Part shown: positions 1 through 31,442 of the stretch, in pieces
How the letters are laid out: each line of letters begins with the position of its first letter
Numbering within the stretch: position 1 is the stretch's first letter
Origin: Anomaloglossus baeobatrachus
Lineage: Eukaryota > Chordata > Amphibia > Anura > Aromobatidae
Assembly (NCBI RefSeq): GCF_048569485.1
Contig: NC_134357.1
Span: 108,360,744-108,424,743, forward strand
Direction: 5' to 3'
Length of the DNA stretch: 64,000 nucleotides
Notes under the pieces: model-generated
Seen by the model: only the letters and a program-made list of their open reading frames with translations
Databases searched by the model: none
Told to the model about the DNA's origin: nothing
Program-made: the position numbers and the translations under genes

Positions 1-1018
1 CTGAAACTTAACCTTTCCAAAACTGAACTTATTTTAATCCCTCCATCTCTGGCACCATGATAACTTCTAGGCCTCGGGCGTGTTGTCTGGGTGTTATGCT
101 TGACACCGATTTTTCCTTCACCTCCTATATACAATCTCTGAATACTCTGTTGTCACCTGCACCTGAAGAACATCTCCAGAATCCACTCAATTCTCACTAT
201 GGAAACAACCAAAAACCCTCACTGTGGTCCTGAACCCATTCCCACCTTGATTACTGTAATTCTCTATTAATTGGTCTCCCCTTCACTAGAATTTACCCTC
301 TCCAGTCCATCCTTAATGCTGCAGCCAGAGTCACTTATCTGACTTATCATTATTTGGACGCTTCTGCTCTGTTCCAGTCATTGCACTGGCTTCCCATACA
401 TTATAGGATCTAATTTAAATTTTTTGTTCTCACCCACAAAGCTCTTCACATCATGGCACCCCCCTACCTCTCCACCCTTTTCTCTGTCTATCACCCTAAC
501 CGTTCTCTATGCTCTGCAAAAGAATTTCGACTAACATCTACACTAATCTAAACCTCCCACTGCCAGCTCCAAGATCTCTCCTGAGTTGCACCTATCCTCT
601 GGAATGCTAGACCAGAAAAAACTATGGTAGATGCTCCTTAAAAGCATATATTTTTTGATCTATTCATATATATCCCCTTCACTATTTCTCAGAACATTAA
701 TTATCCCTCACACTCCACTGTATCCAAAGCATTACCAAGATTGGCTGATGACTGGCTCATGCAGCCTTTATTTATCCCCCCCCCATTTTTGGAGATGGCT
801 GAAGTGTCATTGTAAATAAGCACTTGAACCTTGTGTAACCCCTACCTCACTCCATTGTAGATCGTAATCTCTTACGAGCAGGGTTGTCTTTATTTTTGCT
901 TTAATTATTGTATCTTCTATAATTGTTACTTATGTTTGTTTGTATATGAAACTCTGAATTCTAAAGCACTGTGGAATGTGTTGGTGTTATAGAAATAAAG
1001 ATTATTATTATTATTTAG
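1..1018 (+). mobile_element. L2/CR1-like LINE, 5'-truncated 3' end
   Basis: Decayed C-terminal part of a non-LTR retrotransposon ORF2, then its 3' UTR and an (ATT)n tail. In one frame around 243-341 I read LDYCNSLLIGLP and LQSILNAAAR, and around 379-478 SLHWLPIHYRI and KALHIMAPPYLS. These are hallmarks of the region after the reverse transcriptase in the L2/CR1/Rex group. Several stops interrupt it, so it is not coding. The tail (AAAGCACTGTGGAATGTGTT, then ATAAAGATTATTATT) is shared with the fragment near 53 kb and with the V-SINE tails, which fits a SINE using this LINE's machinery. The window edge cuts its left side. Confidence 0.75.
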
Positions 1019-1339
1019 CATTTTTTCTGCAAAACCACTCTTGGCAGGCTACAGGCCCTGCAAGGAGAAAATAAGACATAGATTTTTCAGCTCGCATACA
1101 GTAGGAACTATAGCTCTCTATCCAGTGGGATAACTAGAGTTTGATGGGCTCCGGGGCAAAGTTTGGACCTGGACCGCCCACCAAACATCGACACTTGAGG
1201 TGCAGGATAATGACGCCAACACTCAGGGTACGGGATAATTACGCTGACACTCAGGTTATGGGATAGTGTCACTGACACTTGGCTCTTTTCCTCAGCACCC
1301 ATGATTCCCATGATCTGAAATCCCTTTTTCTATTAGCAC

Positions 1340-1560
1340 CCAGCTTTTCTATGTTCTGATATCCATCTTGTCTTCAGCATGCACCTTCCCCATGCTCTGC
1401 TATATATCTTTCCCTCAGCACTCAGCTTTCCCATTCTCTGATATACATCTTTCCCTCAGCACCCAGCTTTCCCATGATATCAGAGCATGGAAAAGCTGGG
1501 TGCTGAGGGAAAGATGTATAGCAGATCATGGGAAAGCTGGGTGCTGAGGGAAAGAGCCTC
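1340..1560. repeat. Tandem ~42-bp repeat with an inverted block
   Basis: About four diverged units containing CTTTCCCTCAGCACCCAGCT and a variant of CCATGCTCTGATATACAT run in direct orientation from about 1340 to 1475. Two further units then follow in inverse orientation (GCTGGGTGCTGAGGGAAAGA) to 1555. The two orientations meet around 1475-1482, so the array can fold into a hairpin. No gene is seen between 1020 and 1670. Confidence 0.6.
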
Positions 1561-1671
1561 TTTGGCATTGGTCCATTTTCCTTTTTGTAATTTTTGAAAT
1601 GTAAAAGATTAAAATATTTTGGGTTTTTTTTTCAACCAAAAATACAAAGTAAATGTGTCATCTTTAACTTT

Positions 1672-2540
1672 AGGTCGGTTTCAGACGTCCGTGTTTTAGG
1701 TACATGTGACATCCGGTTTTAAAGATGCCACATGTACCCATGTTATTCTATAAAGTTACACACATGTCCGTGTTTTCACATGGACCATGTGTGACCCTGC
1801 GTTGCCCCTCACACACACATGGAGGCATGTCCATTTTTTCTCCGGCAGCCCTGATGTCACATGGCCCGCACACTGATGTGATCCGTGTGACATCAGTGTG
1901 ACATGCACTGGAGAAAACACGTGTCTTTGAAATAAAAAGATTTTCTATATTCACCTGTATCCAGCAATGCTTTCTTTGGCTCTGCTGCCTCCTGCTTCTG
2001 ACCTCCGCTCATTATACTCAAAGAATATTCACTCCCCCTTGGAGCTGGAAGCAGGAGTATCGCTGGGGACTGCATCGCTGGGGACAGTGCTGGGGACAGT
2101 GCTGGGGACAGGTGAGTATTCAGCAAGCAGTATGTGTGTGTGCAGTCACGTCCAGGAGGTTATCGGAGTTCCCAATGAATTCTGATAAACCCGTGAAGTC
2201 ACCATCCTGACACCCGCTGTAGCGCAGATATCGTGGAGGTGTCATCAGGAGATCATCAGACTCCGATGACCTCCTAGATGATGCGGTCTCCGATGCATGT
2301 CCTCGGAGATGTCCCCAGTGATGGTCCTGTTTCCAGCTCCGAGGTGCAGTGAATATTCTATGAGTATAATGAGCGGGGGTCAGAAGCAGGAGACAACAGA
2401 GCTGAAGAAAGCATCGCTGGATACAGGTGAATATAGAAAATCTTTTTATTTGAAAGACACATGCTTTCTCCGGTACATGTCACACATATGTAAACACAGG
2501 TGTCACACGTGTGACACATATAAGTCACATGTATGACACA
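1672..2540. mobile_element. Foldback MITE-like element
   Basis: Two arms are inverted copies of each other. About 1908-2050 includes GATTTTCTATATTCACCTGT and about 2318-2462 includes ACAGGTGAATATAGAAAATC. The left outer part (GACGTCCGTGTTTTAGGTAC) is CACA/TGTG-rich, as is the right outer part, in the style of short non-autonomous DNA transposons of frogs. A solo LTR is inserted at its right edge. No transposase is visible. Confidence 0.5.
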
Positions 2541-3717
2541 TGGTGGAGGAGGGGACGCTGTGCTCTCCCACTGCTCGGATCCGGCTTCTGCTGCGGCTGC
2601 TCGGTGGTGGCTCGAGCGGTGGGCCAGATCCCGGGGACTCGAGCGGCGTTCCTCGCCTGTGAGTGAAAGGGGGGAATTGATTGTGGGGATTTGATATTGT
2701 CCGTGACGCCACCCACGGTTGTGGTGAGATTGGTGACACCACCGCTGCTCTGGACAGGGATCCCGGGAGCGAAGACAGGGAGCAGCCTGGATGTTAGTTC
2801 TCCCCTCCGTGGGTAGGGGGTTGGTTGCCCCGGGGCCCGGTGATGGGGTAGGGATGGATGGCAGGCGGGTTACAGGGCCTGGTGAGGTGCAGGGTCGCGG
2901 GGGCAGCGCTGTGCCGCACGGCACGGTGGTACTCACTCAGCCAATGATGTACACAGAGTCTCCGGTAAAACAAACGGCTGGATGGACGGGTCCTACAGAC
3001 GGCTGCGGTGTTTCCCCTCCCGGCAGGTTGATGGTGACTGCCTTTCCCTGCACCTGTGTAGGGTGTACGGTTCCAATGGGTTGCCACCAGTAACCCGCTC
3101 CCCAGCTTGGATGGGTGCTGAAGGAGCCCCTTTTGACCGCAGGCTCTGGCCCTGGGAACTTTAGCCTTGGCGGTGACTGTGTTTCCCTCTCTCGGTTGGA
3201 CTGTTGCCTTCTGTCAGGATTGGCTGCTGGGAAACCCAGGAGGTTCCCTTCGCTAACGGATTTGACAAATTCACGGCAACTCCTAGCCTTGCCGGGGTCC
3301 GTAAGCCCCTGCCGGATGGTGCTGGCTTCTCTTTGCGTACCGGTCCGGTACCGCCGGGCCACCGCCCGTCCACGGTCCTTACGGCTAGCTCCAATAGGCC
3401 TCTCCTGCAGACGGTCACCACCGTCTGCCAACCTTGCTGATCCATCCGGGCCACACACCCGCACCACGTCTGTCTGCTCCTCTACCACTTCCCTTCCTCT
3501 CACTTTCACTTCGAAAACTGATCTCTCTACTTTTCCCGCCTCCAGGACTGTGAACTCCTCGGTGGGCAGGGCCAACCGCCTGGCCCACCCCCTGGTGTAG
3601 ACATCAGCCCCTGGAGGAAGGCAACAAGGGTTTTTGTCTGACTTCGGTGTGCCTGATCGGGAGTGTGGGGTGTGTTGGTGTAGTACCTGTGACGTCCTGG
3701 CTTGTCCAGAGCGCCAC
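2541..3717 (-). mobile_element. Solo LTR, same family as the 57-62 kb LTR element
   Basis: This 1.18-kb GC-rich block aligns by eye along its whole length with the two LTRs at 57321-58516 and 60573-61768, for example GGTGAGGTGCAGGGTCGCGG and GTTCCCTTCGCTAACGG-type stretches. It starts TG, ends GCGCCACA, and is flanked by CACA on both sides (2537-2540 and 3718-3721), a 4-bp target duplication. No internal region accompanies it, so it is the usual product of LTR-LTR recombination. It is more diverged from the other two copies than they are from each other, so it is older. Confidence 0.75.
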
Positions 3718-3721
3718 ACAC

Positions 3722-4405
3722 ACGTATGACCATACCTATGTATGTGGCTTGTACCTGATTAAACACGGCCTTATGCGTTTTCAAAGTCATTTCACCTTCA
3801 ACTTGCTTAACTGTTCACAGCAACAATAATTTTGCACAAACTTTGCATGCCACTGTAAATAGACTTTTAGCATGGAATTCACCTTTGGGTCCTGAAAGTG
3901 CCTTTAATGCCTGCTTCCCTACTAGTCTTGTTTAGTGGGGAGATTTATTGTACTGTACTATCCTATTTACTCCATATTGGGAACATTAAAAAGCTTCCCT
4001 TCTATTTGGACATCATGGGAGGTATCATGATTACTGCAGGATAAATGAAGCCATGCCAGTTGCTTCACAGATGGATTGATCATCAATAGACCTGGAACAA
4101 TCATTTTGGATGAAAAATAAGTAAATCTACATGGAGGTAATGTACACATATGTATAAATAGAAAACAAACACTATCTACTTGTATTACCCATTGACATTT
4201 AAACAATCTTATTCTGCAGAACACACACATTTTATTTGTTAATATTCACAATTACAGGAATACTCTTAGATTGGATTTAAATGAATTTCAAAGTATGTTG
4301 TATCAAAATACCTTTCAGTAATAGTTGCAGTATACATCAGAAACGTAAATTGTAGGTAGTCCAAGATTGTACATTCCTCTCAAATTACCAAGAATCATCA
4401 TTATA
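3722..4405. other. Unremarkable sequence downstream of the intelectin gene
   Basis: AT-rich single-copy-looking DNA between the solo LTR and the intelectin polyadenylation signals. I see no coding segment, RNA gene or recognisable repeat. Confidence 0.5.
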
Positions 4406-4415
4406 TTTATTTATT
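4406..4415 (-). terminator. Candidate intelectin polyadenylation signals
   Basis: Two overlapping AATAAA hexamers on the minus strand (TTTATT on the plus strand at 4406-4411 and 4410-4415), about 200 bp past the intelectin stop codon at 4610. This is a normal 3' UTR distance. Confidence 0.5.
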
Positions 4416-4609
4416 CATTAAATATTATTTGTGCTTTAATTGAAAGGCAATTTCAAATGTTCTCTCATGTTGTAAAACCGTCTGTTAATTATTCATTAAT
4501 TTCCTTATAGTGTAACTCGTAACACTTTGTAGAACCTGTTATTGTATTAAAACATTCTTCACGCCACTACTATAACATATATTGTAATATTATATATTAA
4601 ATGATCATA

Positions 4610-24498
<19,889 letters not shown>

Positions 24499-24852
24499 TT
24501 TTCAACCTTGGAGAAAGATAGAAGCACAGAAACAAGGAATATTATATAACATACATCATAAAACATACAGTACTTATAAAAACAATACAAACTGAGTCTA
24601 TGTAGTAGCTGTATTTGTATAATGAACACAAGGGGATATTTCAACCGTAGCTCAAAAGAAAAGGAGGCGCTATGTTGCTGCCCAGAGGTCTCTTTTGTTA
24701 GTGTTGGCTGCTGAGCACTGCTATTCCAGAACCACTACATCAAGAGAATGAAGGATTGTTATATCATTCACTTATTGCATACTTAAAGCATTTGACAATT
24801 AGTGATAAGTGAATATACTCGGCACTATTCGTTAATTACACGAATAGCAAGG

Positions 24853-26139
24853 TGTGAGGCAAATCCCGGGATATGAAGATGAATTATGACTTCCAGTCAT
24901 AATCGCTCATCACTCCCTGACAGTGCCCCCCTCCCTTCTTGTTCTCAATGTCCAGCATCTGTGAAGGTGTCACATCCCATGGCCATCTCCTATGATATGG
25001 AAATTAGGTGATGTGGGAACAATGGACACAGGATGACTCCCTGCCGTGACCCTGTGGTAGGAGCTGCTATCTAGTTAGCAAGCTTGGAAGTATCCAGACA
25101 GAACGACTCCAGTAAAAAATGGTTCATATCTCGCAAGCCATATTTCCGATAAATATGGCAACCATAAAAATGGTGTCTCCGCATGCGGACGATGCTGGCA
25201 CACCCCTTTTTATGGGAGCGGGAGCTTGGGAAATACCCCAGGCGTGATATCAACCAATGGGGAACTAGTAGACAAGTCATGAGTCCTCTCATTCTGTAGC
25301 TAAATTCATAACTGTCACAATGAGAGCATTGATGTCCGCCTACGACGCTCCCAGGCAAAGTTATGGCCCATATTCCATGTGTGGATTTTGTCCATAACTC
25401 CAGCCAGGGGTGGAGCAGTGCTCCCTCTGAGGTCACTAAGGTAGGAGGGGACCTGGATTTGCCCAGGTTGATAACCCTACTTCGGCCATTTTCCAGGGTT
25501 CTTTCGCTGGGGGTCACGTGTAGGAAACATCTGTGGGAGTTCCTGGAAACCTGGTCTACAGCGCCCCCTGTGGCCAGACGCACAAGGTAACTGATTGAAT
25601 TGCATACCTGTTTGTAAACCATGCTTTATCTGTAACTGTACTCTGACATATGTATATTCTGTAGATTCCCTATTGTATATATTGTAGTTTCTAGTGTGCT
25701 TTAGGCTGATTAAATTATATAATTAATCTTGGGCTGTTCTGTTATCTCGATCTTGAATCCCACGTCTGTGTGTTCGGCTAATAGTTACCGTGAAGCGGTT
25801 GGTGGCAGCGAGTTGTGCCAAGGATTATTGTGGGGAGGCCAGTGAGATCCGGGGAGGTTTTATATATTCCGCCCGCGGAGGTCGGGGGAATATATACCCT
25901 ACTCTCACTGGGGACCCTTCAATAATCGGCATAAGTAGTATAGCGGCCCCCTTGCTTATTGTCGGGCAATTCCATAATTGGCCTGACTATAAGAGGGGCG
26001 CTAGAGAGCGCGTCACGTGCTCTGTCTGTCGGTCGGGAGGTATAAAGGAGGGGTGACCCCCACTTGTTACCCCCCGATTGTGACGTACTGGTAGCCAGCG
26101 CGGGGGATTTCTGAGTGACCCCCCCGGTGGTTTGTGACA
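24853..26139 (+). repeat. 5' LTR of the Gmr1-like element
   Basis: Starts TGTGAGGCAAATCCCGGG and ends GGTTTGTGACA (TG..CA). A TATA box TATAAAGG lies at 26041-26048, about 90 bp before the LTR end, so R and U5 are short. A candidate primer-binding site, TGGTGGCATAGCGG, begins about 3 nt after the LTR; the primer tRNA is unassigned. Confidence 0.92.
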
Positions 26140-26342
26140 TATTGGTGGCATAGCGGTGGGATCGAGATAATAGTGTGTGTGAGTGTGAGACCCATACTCC
26201 CAGACACTAAAGACTGCCTGCAGCAGCTGTGGCTGCTGGGGTCTTCAGACTAGCTCAACACTAGAGTGTCAGAGTGCAGATACTGTAAGGTGTGTGGAGG
26301 CATCAGGTGTCAGTTCTGTGTCAGTGACCAAAGTCTGCAACA

Positions 26343-29300
26343 ATGGCTGAGAGCACCAGGAGCAAAGCCAAAGGAATGGCCGATGCTCAGGCCAGAGACG
26401 ATGAGGAGGTCGTCCACGAGCCCTCCAGGAGCTCGACGCCAGAAAACCGTTCTGCAGAGGACAGCGCCCAACCTGGCAATTATGGACAAGATGAGGAGCA
26501 GCTCACCCAAGGGTCCTCAACGAGCCAGATGCCAGCCCTCCGCTCTGCAATGGACAGTGAAGCACCAGGCTCCGCAGCGGGCCGCAGATCACCACGTGCC
26601 ATTCCACCGAGCCTGGGAGGCTCGGATAGCCTTCTTCAAATGGCTATGGCCCTTCTCCAGGCTGGAGACCGGGATACCTACGAGATACTCATGGCCGAGC
26701 GTGAGCGACAGGCAGCGCGTGACGCTGAGGCTGCGGAGCGGCAAGCAGTGCGTGAGGCTGCGGAGCGGCAAGCAGCACGTGAAGAGCGCCAGGCAGAGCG
26801 TGACTACCAGCTGCAGCTAGCTCAGCTCCGGCCCTCATCAGCCACACGTGACCTTCAAGACACCAAACTTCCAAAGGTCCGTGTTGAGGACTTCCCAGTG
26901 CTGGAGAAGGATGGAGACTTGGACTCTTTCTTGACTGCTTTTGAACGGACTTGCCTGCAGCACCATCTGGACAAGGACCAGTGGGCCAAATACCTGACCC
27001 CCCGTTTAAGGGGTAAGGCCCTGGATATCCTTGGGGACTTGCCTGCTGAGGCAGATCAGGGCTACGACACCATCAAGCGGGCCCTGATCCAACAGTACAA
27101 CCTCACTCCGGAGTCCTACCGCAAGAAGTTCCGGACCCTGCAAAAGGGACCAAAGGACTCCTGGGCTGACCACCGGCGGGCACTTGCCCGAGCTGCCGAC
27201 CACTGGACCCAAGGCCTGCAGCTTTCCACCGGACCGGAGATCCTGGACTTGTTCATCACGGAGCAACTCTTGTGGAACTGCCCTGAGGATCTCCGCCAGT
27301 TCATCCGAGACCAGAAGCCAAAGGGATCCACGGCTACAGCTGCCCTGGCCGATGACTACACCAACAATCGGGCTCCTGAGGCCAGGAGAGCAGCCACCAG
27401 CAGCACCTGGAGAGGGGGTAAGATGAACTCTGCGACTGCCCCACCTGCCCCTAGACTGCAGGGGGTGTCCCCCTCACCTCCCCTCTCCAGGCCCGTGGCA
27501 GAACCAAGACTGTGCCACCAGTGCAACTTACCTGGACACTTCAAGGCCATGTGCCCTCAGCGTCCCAAGGCCCCGGCTCCGTCCCCGTCCCAAGGGCCGC
27601 CCAAGGTGTATTGTGTGGGTGGGGGTGGTGGTAGGTCCCTGGACAGCTTCCAACCTGTCACCGTCGGCCGGTCTGTGACCATGGGACTGCGAGACAGCGC
27701 CTCAGAGGTGACTCTGGTGCGGCCTGAGATGGTGTCCCCCCAAGACTTGATCCCGGGAAAAACCCTCGCTGTCTCCGGGATTGGAGGCATTGACCCGGCG
27801 CTGCCTGTTGCTGACATTTATGTGGACTGGGGCGCAGGGCGAGGGGTGAGGGAGGTGGGGGTAACTGATCGGATCCCCGCAAACGTGCTACTTGGGACAG
27901 ATTTGGGGCAGATAACCTCCCAGTTTGGGCCCCAACCAAGGGCTGAACCTTCAGCCAGTACTGACATGCCTCCGGACAATGTTAATGTGTTATCTATGAA
28001 TGATGTAAGGGAGGAGGGAGTGAACTCTGATATTTCTGCTTGCATAGACACCATAGACACACACACAGCTGCAGCTGTGACAGGGGAGGGGGTCAGAGAA
28101 AGGTGTGACAATGCCTCTACAAGTAATCAGCCTGTGAGCTGGGATCTGTTGCCCTCTGCAGGGATAAGCAGAGAGCAGGGTGCTGCAGGGGGAGGACCAG
28201 TGTGTGGGGTGGGGGCTACCACAGCAAATGTGGGGTCCCCAGAGATTTCACAGCGGGGTTCTGTTGCTGCAGGAGGGGAACAGGCAGGTGAGATTGGGGC
28301 CGGTCCAGGAGCGGAAGTGCTCCCAGGTAAGATCTCGGTGCATGGTTCCCCCACAACCGGGGTGTCAGGAAGCCAGGTAGGTCTGCCTGAACCGGCGACT
28401 TGGTCAGGAACGGAGGAGGAGCAGGCACGACCCACGGTCGCAGCGGCTGTGGCCGCTGTCACCCGCAGTGGGAGTGCTGGAAGCCAAGGGGCCTCCCAGA
28501 GGTCCGATAGCTCTTCCCCTTCTGACCCAGTGGCAGCCGAGTCAGGTGGAGGCCAGGACACAGGTCCCGGGGTACTGACCGAAGATGTGACAGTCTCGTC
28601 GATTCTGGCCACATCTAGTCAGGGGTTTCAGGCAGCGTTAGAAGCTGACGACAGCCTGAAAGCTCTTAAGGAGCAGGCGGCACAGCCTCCCTCGGACTCG
28701 GACCCGGAGCGAGTGGTCTGGGACCAAGGACGGCTGTACCGGGCCACGGTCCAGCAGGGTTCACCGGAGGCGTGGCCCAGGGACCGACAGTTGGTGGTAC
28801 CCTATCCGTTCCGGACGGAGTTGTTGTGGATCGCACATGAGATTCCGATGGCCGGACACCTAGGGATCGCTAAGACCAAGGCCAGGTTAAACCAGCATTT
28901 CTACTGGCCAAAAATGGGGGCCGATGTGGCTGCCTACTGCCGTTCGTGTGAAACCTGTCAGAGAGTGGGGAAGGCGGGGCCACACCCCAAAGCCCCACTA
29001 GTATCTCTGCCAATCATCGATGAGCCTTTCAGGAGGGTGGCTGTGGATCTGGTCGGCCCGCTGGCCATCCCCAGCAGCTCCGGGAAACGCTTCATACTGA
29101 CGGTAGTGGACTATGCCACCCGGTACCCAGAAGCAGTGGCCTTGTCGTCCATTCGGGCTGACAAGGTGGCCACCGCATTGCTGGAGATTTTCTCCCGAGT
29201 GGGTTTTCCCCAGGAAATGCTCACTGACCGGGGGACCCAATTCATGTCCCAGCTGATGGAGGCCCTCTGTAAGCAAGTCCAGGTGCGACATCTGGTGGCC

Positions 29301-31442
29301 AGCCCGTACCATCCACAGACTAATGGCCTGTGCGAGCGGTTTAATGGCACCTTAAAGCAGATGCTTAAGATGTTGGTCGACTCCCATGGGCGTGACTGGG
29401 AGCAGTATCTCCCACACCTGTTATTTGCTTACCGGGAGGTTCCACAGGCCTCAACAGGATTCTCACCGTTTGAGCTCCTGTACGGGCGACGTGTGCGGGG
29501 CCCCCTGGCTCTGGTGAAAGAGGCTTGGGAAGGGGATTTGGCCACCCCTGGAGTGTCGGTTATCGAGTATGTCATGCGCTTCCGGGACAAAATGCAGGCC
29601 TTGACGCAACTGGTACACGACAATATGGCTCAAGCCCAGGCCGATCAGAAGCGTTGGTACGACCAGAACGCTTGTGAGAGGACCTACCAAGTGGGTCAAA
29701 AGGTGTGGGTACTGGTCCCCGTACCACAGGACAAGCTTCAGGCAGCCTGGGAAGGCCCATACCTCGTGTACCAGCAGCTCAACCCTGTGACGTACCTGGT
29801 CACCCTGGACCCTGCCCGTGGAAGGCGGAAGCCCTTCCATGTGAACATGATGAAGGCACATCATGAGCGGGAGGCATGTGCGCTCCCCGTGTGCAACCTG
29901 CCCGAGGAGGGAGAAGCGGAAACCCTCTTGGATATGCTAGCCCAGGTTAGGGCAGGCGGATCCATTGAGGATGTGGAGGTTGGCCACCAGCTCTTGGAGG
30001 ACCAACGGTCCCAGCTGTGGGCCACCCTCCTCCCCTTCCGGGGGTTGTTTACCAACCAGCCCGGAAGGACTGACTTGGCTGTCCATCACGTGGACACTGG
30101 GGATCATCCCCCGATCCGGCGTTCAGCATATCGGGTCTCCCTGGAGGTGCAGCAACACATGCGCCAGGAGATTGACGAGATGCTGAAGCTGGGGGTGATC
30201 CAGGCATCCAACAGCGCTTGGGCCTCGCCTGTAGTCCTCGTCCCTAAGAAGGACCGAACCACTCGGTTCTGCGTGGACTACAGGGGGCTCAATGCTGTCA
30301 CGGTCGCCGATGCGTACCCAATGCCACGCATCGATGACCTGCTCGATCAGTTGGCCGGGGCTCAGTACCTGACCATCATGGACCTGAGCCGGGGATATTG
30401 GCAGATCCCCCTGACTCGCAAGGCCAGGGAACGCTCTGCCTTTATTACCCCATTTGGACTATACGAGTCCACGGTAATGCCATTCGGGATGAGGAATGCC
30501 CCTGCCACTTTCCAGCGGATGGTCAACACCCTGCTCAAGGGACTTGAAGGGTACGCGGCCGCGTACCTGGATGACATTGCCGTCTTCAGTCCCACCTGGG
30601 AGGACCACCTAGAGCATCTAGCACAGGTGCTCAGGCGGATCCACCGGGCAGGTTTGACCATCAAGCCGGGAAAGTGTCAGCTGGCCATGAGCGAGGTCCA
30701 GTACCTCGGTCACCGGGTAGGCGGGAGAACACTGAAGCCCGAGCCTGAGAAAGTGGAGGCCATCGCATCCTGGCCCACCCCCAGGACCAAGAAGCAGGTG
30801 ATGTCCTTCTTAGGGACCGCCGGGTACTATAGGAGGTTTGTTCCACGCTATAGTAGCCTGGCAAAGCCCTTGACGGACCTCACCAAGAAGAAGCTGCCCT
30901 CTGCAGTCGATTGGACAATGGACTGCGAGACAGCCTTCCAGGCCCTAAAGGATGCCCTGTCCAGCCCGCCCGTGCTACAGGCAGCCGACTTCACGCGGCC
31001 GTTTGTAGTACAGACCGACGCCAGTGACTTCGGCCTCGGTGCGGTGCTCAGCCAGGTGGACTCTGCGAGCCAAGAGCACCCAGTCTTGTACCTGAGCAGG
31101 AAGCTGTTACCAAGGGAAGTGGCCTATTCCACGATGGAGAAGGAATGCCTGGCCATAGTGTGGGCCCTGCAGCGTCTGCAACCCTATCTATACGGGCGCC
31201 ACTTCATCGTGGAGACGGACCACAATCCCCTCAGCTGGTTGCACACCGTCTCTGGGACGAATGGGCGATTGTTGCGATGGAGCCTTGCGCTCCAGCAATA
31301 CAACTTCACCATTCGCCACAAAAGGGGCCGTGACCACGGTAACGCAGACGGGCTGTCCCGACAAGGAGAGGTCGCGGACGGGCGCACGGGGGAACACCGG
31401 AGTGTGCTGCCCCCTAGCGCCCTCAAAAGGGGGGAGGTGTGA
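26343..31442 (+). CDS. Gag-Pol polyprotein of the Gmr1-like element (fossil/transposon protein)
   Basis: One 1699-residue frame. Gag has a capsid-like segment (DFPVLEKDGDLDSFLTAFE, about residue 180) and a CCHC knuckle CHQCNLPGHFKAMC at 391-404. An aspartic protease active site follows (LRDSAS, D451). Next comes the integrase: zinc domain 831-872 with CRSCETC, and catalytic D902, D962 and E998 with 35-residue spacing. A GPY/F-type module follows near 1136 (WEGPYLVY). Only after it come the reverse transcriptase (DYRGLN, YLDD at 1408-1411) and RNase H (TDASDFGLG from 1558; ETDHNPLSWL). Family knowledge: most Ty3/gypsy elements have RT-RNase H before integrase; the reverse order with gypsy-type sequences marks the Gmr1 lineage. 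The stop overlaps the start of the 3' LTR. The frame looks whole. Confidence 0.93.
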   Translation: MAESTRSKAKGMADAQARDDEEVVHEPSRSSTPENRSAEDSAQPGNYGQDEEQLTQGSSTSQMPALRSAMDSEAPGSAAGRRSPRAIPPSLGGSDSLLQMAMALLQAGDRDTYEILMAERERQAARDAEAAERQAVREAAERQAAREERQAERDYQLQLAQLRPSSATRDLQDTKLPKVRVEDFPVLEKDGDLDSFLTAFERTCLQHHLDKDQWAKYLTPRLRGKALDILGDLPAEADQGYDTIKRALIQQYNLTPESYRKKFRTLQKGPKDSWADHRRALARAADHWTQGLQLSTGPEILDLFITEQLLWNCPEDLRQFIRDQKPKGSTATAALADDYTNNRAPEARRAATSSTWRGGKMNSATAPPAPRLQGVSPSPPLSRPVAEPRLCHQCNLPGHFKAMCPQRPKAPAPSPSQGPPKVYCVGGGGGRSLDSFQPVTVGRSVTMGLRDSASEVTLVRPEMVSPQDLIPGKTLAVSGIGGIDPALPVADIYVDWGAGRGVREVGVTDRIPANVLLGTDLGQITSQFGPQPRAEPSASTDMPPDNVNVLSMNDVREEGVNSDISACIDTIDTHTAAAVTGEGVRERCDNASTSNQPVSWDLLPSAGISREQGAAGGGPVCGVGATTANVGSPEISQRGSVAAGGEQAGEIGAGPGAEVLPGKISVHGSPTTGVSGSQVGLPEPATWSGTEEEQARPTVAAAVAAVTRSGSAGSQGASQRSDSSSPSDPVAAESGGGQDTGPGVLTEDVTVSSILATSSQGFQAALEADDSLKALKEQAAQPPSDSDPERVVWDQGRLYRATVQQGSPEAWPRDRQLVVPYPFRTELLWIAHEIPMAGHLGIAKTKARLNQHFYWPKMGADVAAYCRSCETCQRVGKAGPHPKAPLVSLPIIDEPFRRVAVDLVGPLAIPSSSGKRFILTVVDYATRYPEAVALSSIRADKVATALLEIFSRVGFPQEMLTDRGTQFMSQLMEALCKQVQVRHLVASPYHPQTNGLCERFNGTLKQMLKMLVDSHGRDWEQYLPHLLFAYREVPQASTGFSPFELLYGRRVRGPLALVKEAWEGDLATPGVSVIEYVMRFRDKMQALTQLVHDNMAQAQADQKRWYDQNACERTYQVGQKVWVLVPVPQDKLQAAWEGPYLVYQQLNPVTYLVTLDPARGRRKPFHVNMMKAHHEREACALPVCNLPEEGEAETLLDMLAQVRAGGSIEDVEVGHQLLEDQRSQLWATLLPFRGLFTNQPGRTDLAVHHVDTGDHPPIRRSAYRVSLEVQQHMRQEIDEMLKLGVIQASNSAWASPVVLVPKKDRTTRFCVDYRGLNAVTVADAYPMPRIDDLLDQLAGAQYLTIMDLSRGYWQIPLTRKARERSAFITPFGLYESTVMPFGMRNAPATFQRMVNTLLKGLEGYAAAYLDDIAVFSPTWEDHLEHLAQVLRRIHRAGLTIKPGKCQLAMSEVQYLGHRVGGRTLKPEPEKVEAIASWPTPRTKKQVMSFLGTAGYYRRFVPRYSSLAKPLTDLTKKKLPSAVDWTMDCETAFQALKDALSSPPVLQAADFTRPFVVQTDASDFGLGAVLSQVDSASQEHPVLYLSRKLLPREVAYSTMEKECLAIVWALQRLQPYLYGRHFIVETDHNPLSWLHTVSGTNGRLLRWSLALQQYNFTIRHKRGRDHGNADGLSRQGEVADGRTGEHRSVLPPSALKRGEV
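31425..31437 (+). other. Polypurine tract of the Gmr1-like element
   Basis: AAAAGGGGGGAGG immediately before the 3' LTR, the expected plus-strand primer site. It is also the last part of the gag-pol frame. Confidence 0.85.

Noticed and set aside
2937-3719. A 260-codon minus-strand frame, also seen at 57586-58386 and 60838-61638
   Set aside because: It lies wholly within LTR sequence, reflects its GC richness, and similar open frames exist on the opposite strand.
24792-24799. 8-bp target duplication for hAT-like copy 3
   Set aside because: TTGACAAT on the left does not match GTCAGATC on the right, so no duplication is claimed.
25071-25622. A 183-codon minus-strand frame, repeated at 31656-32171
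   Set aside because: It falls inside the LTRs of the Gmr1-like element; the duplication is simply that of the LTRs.
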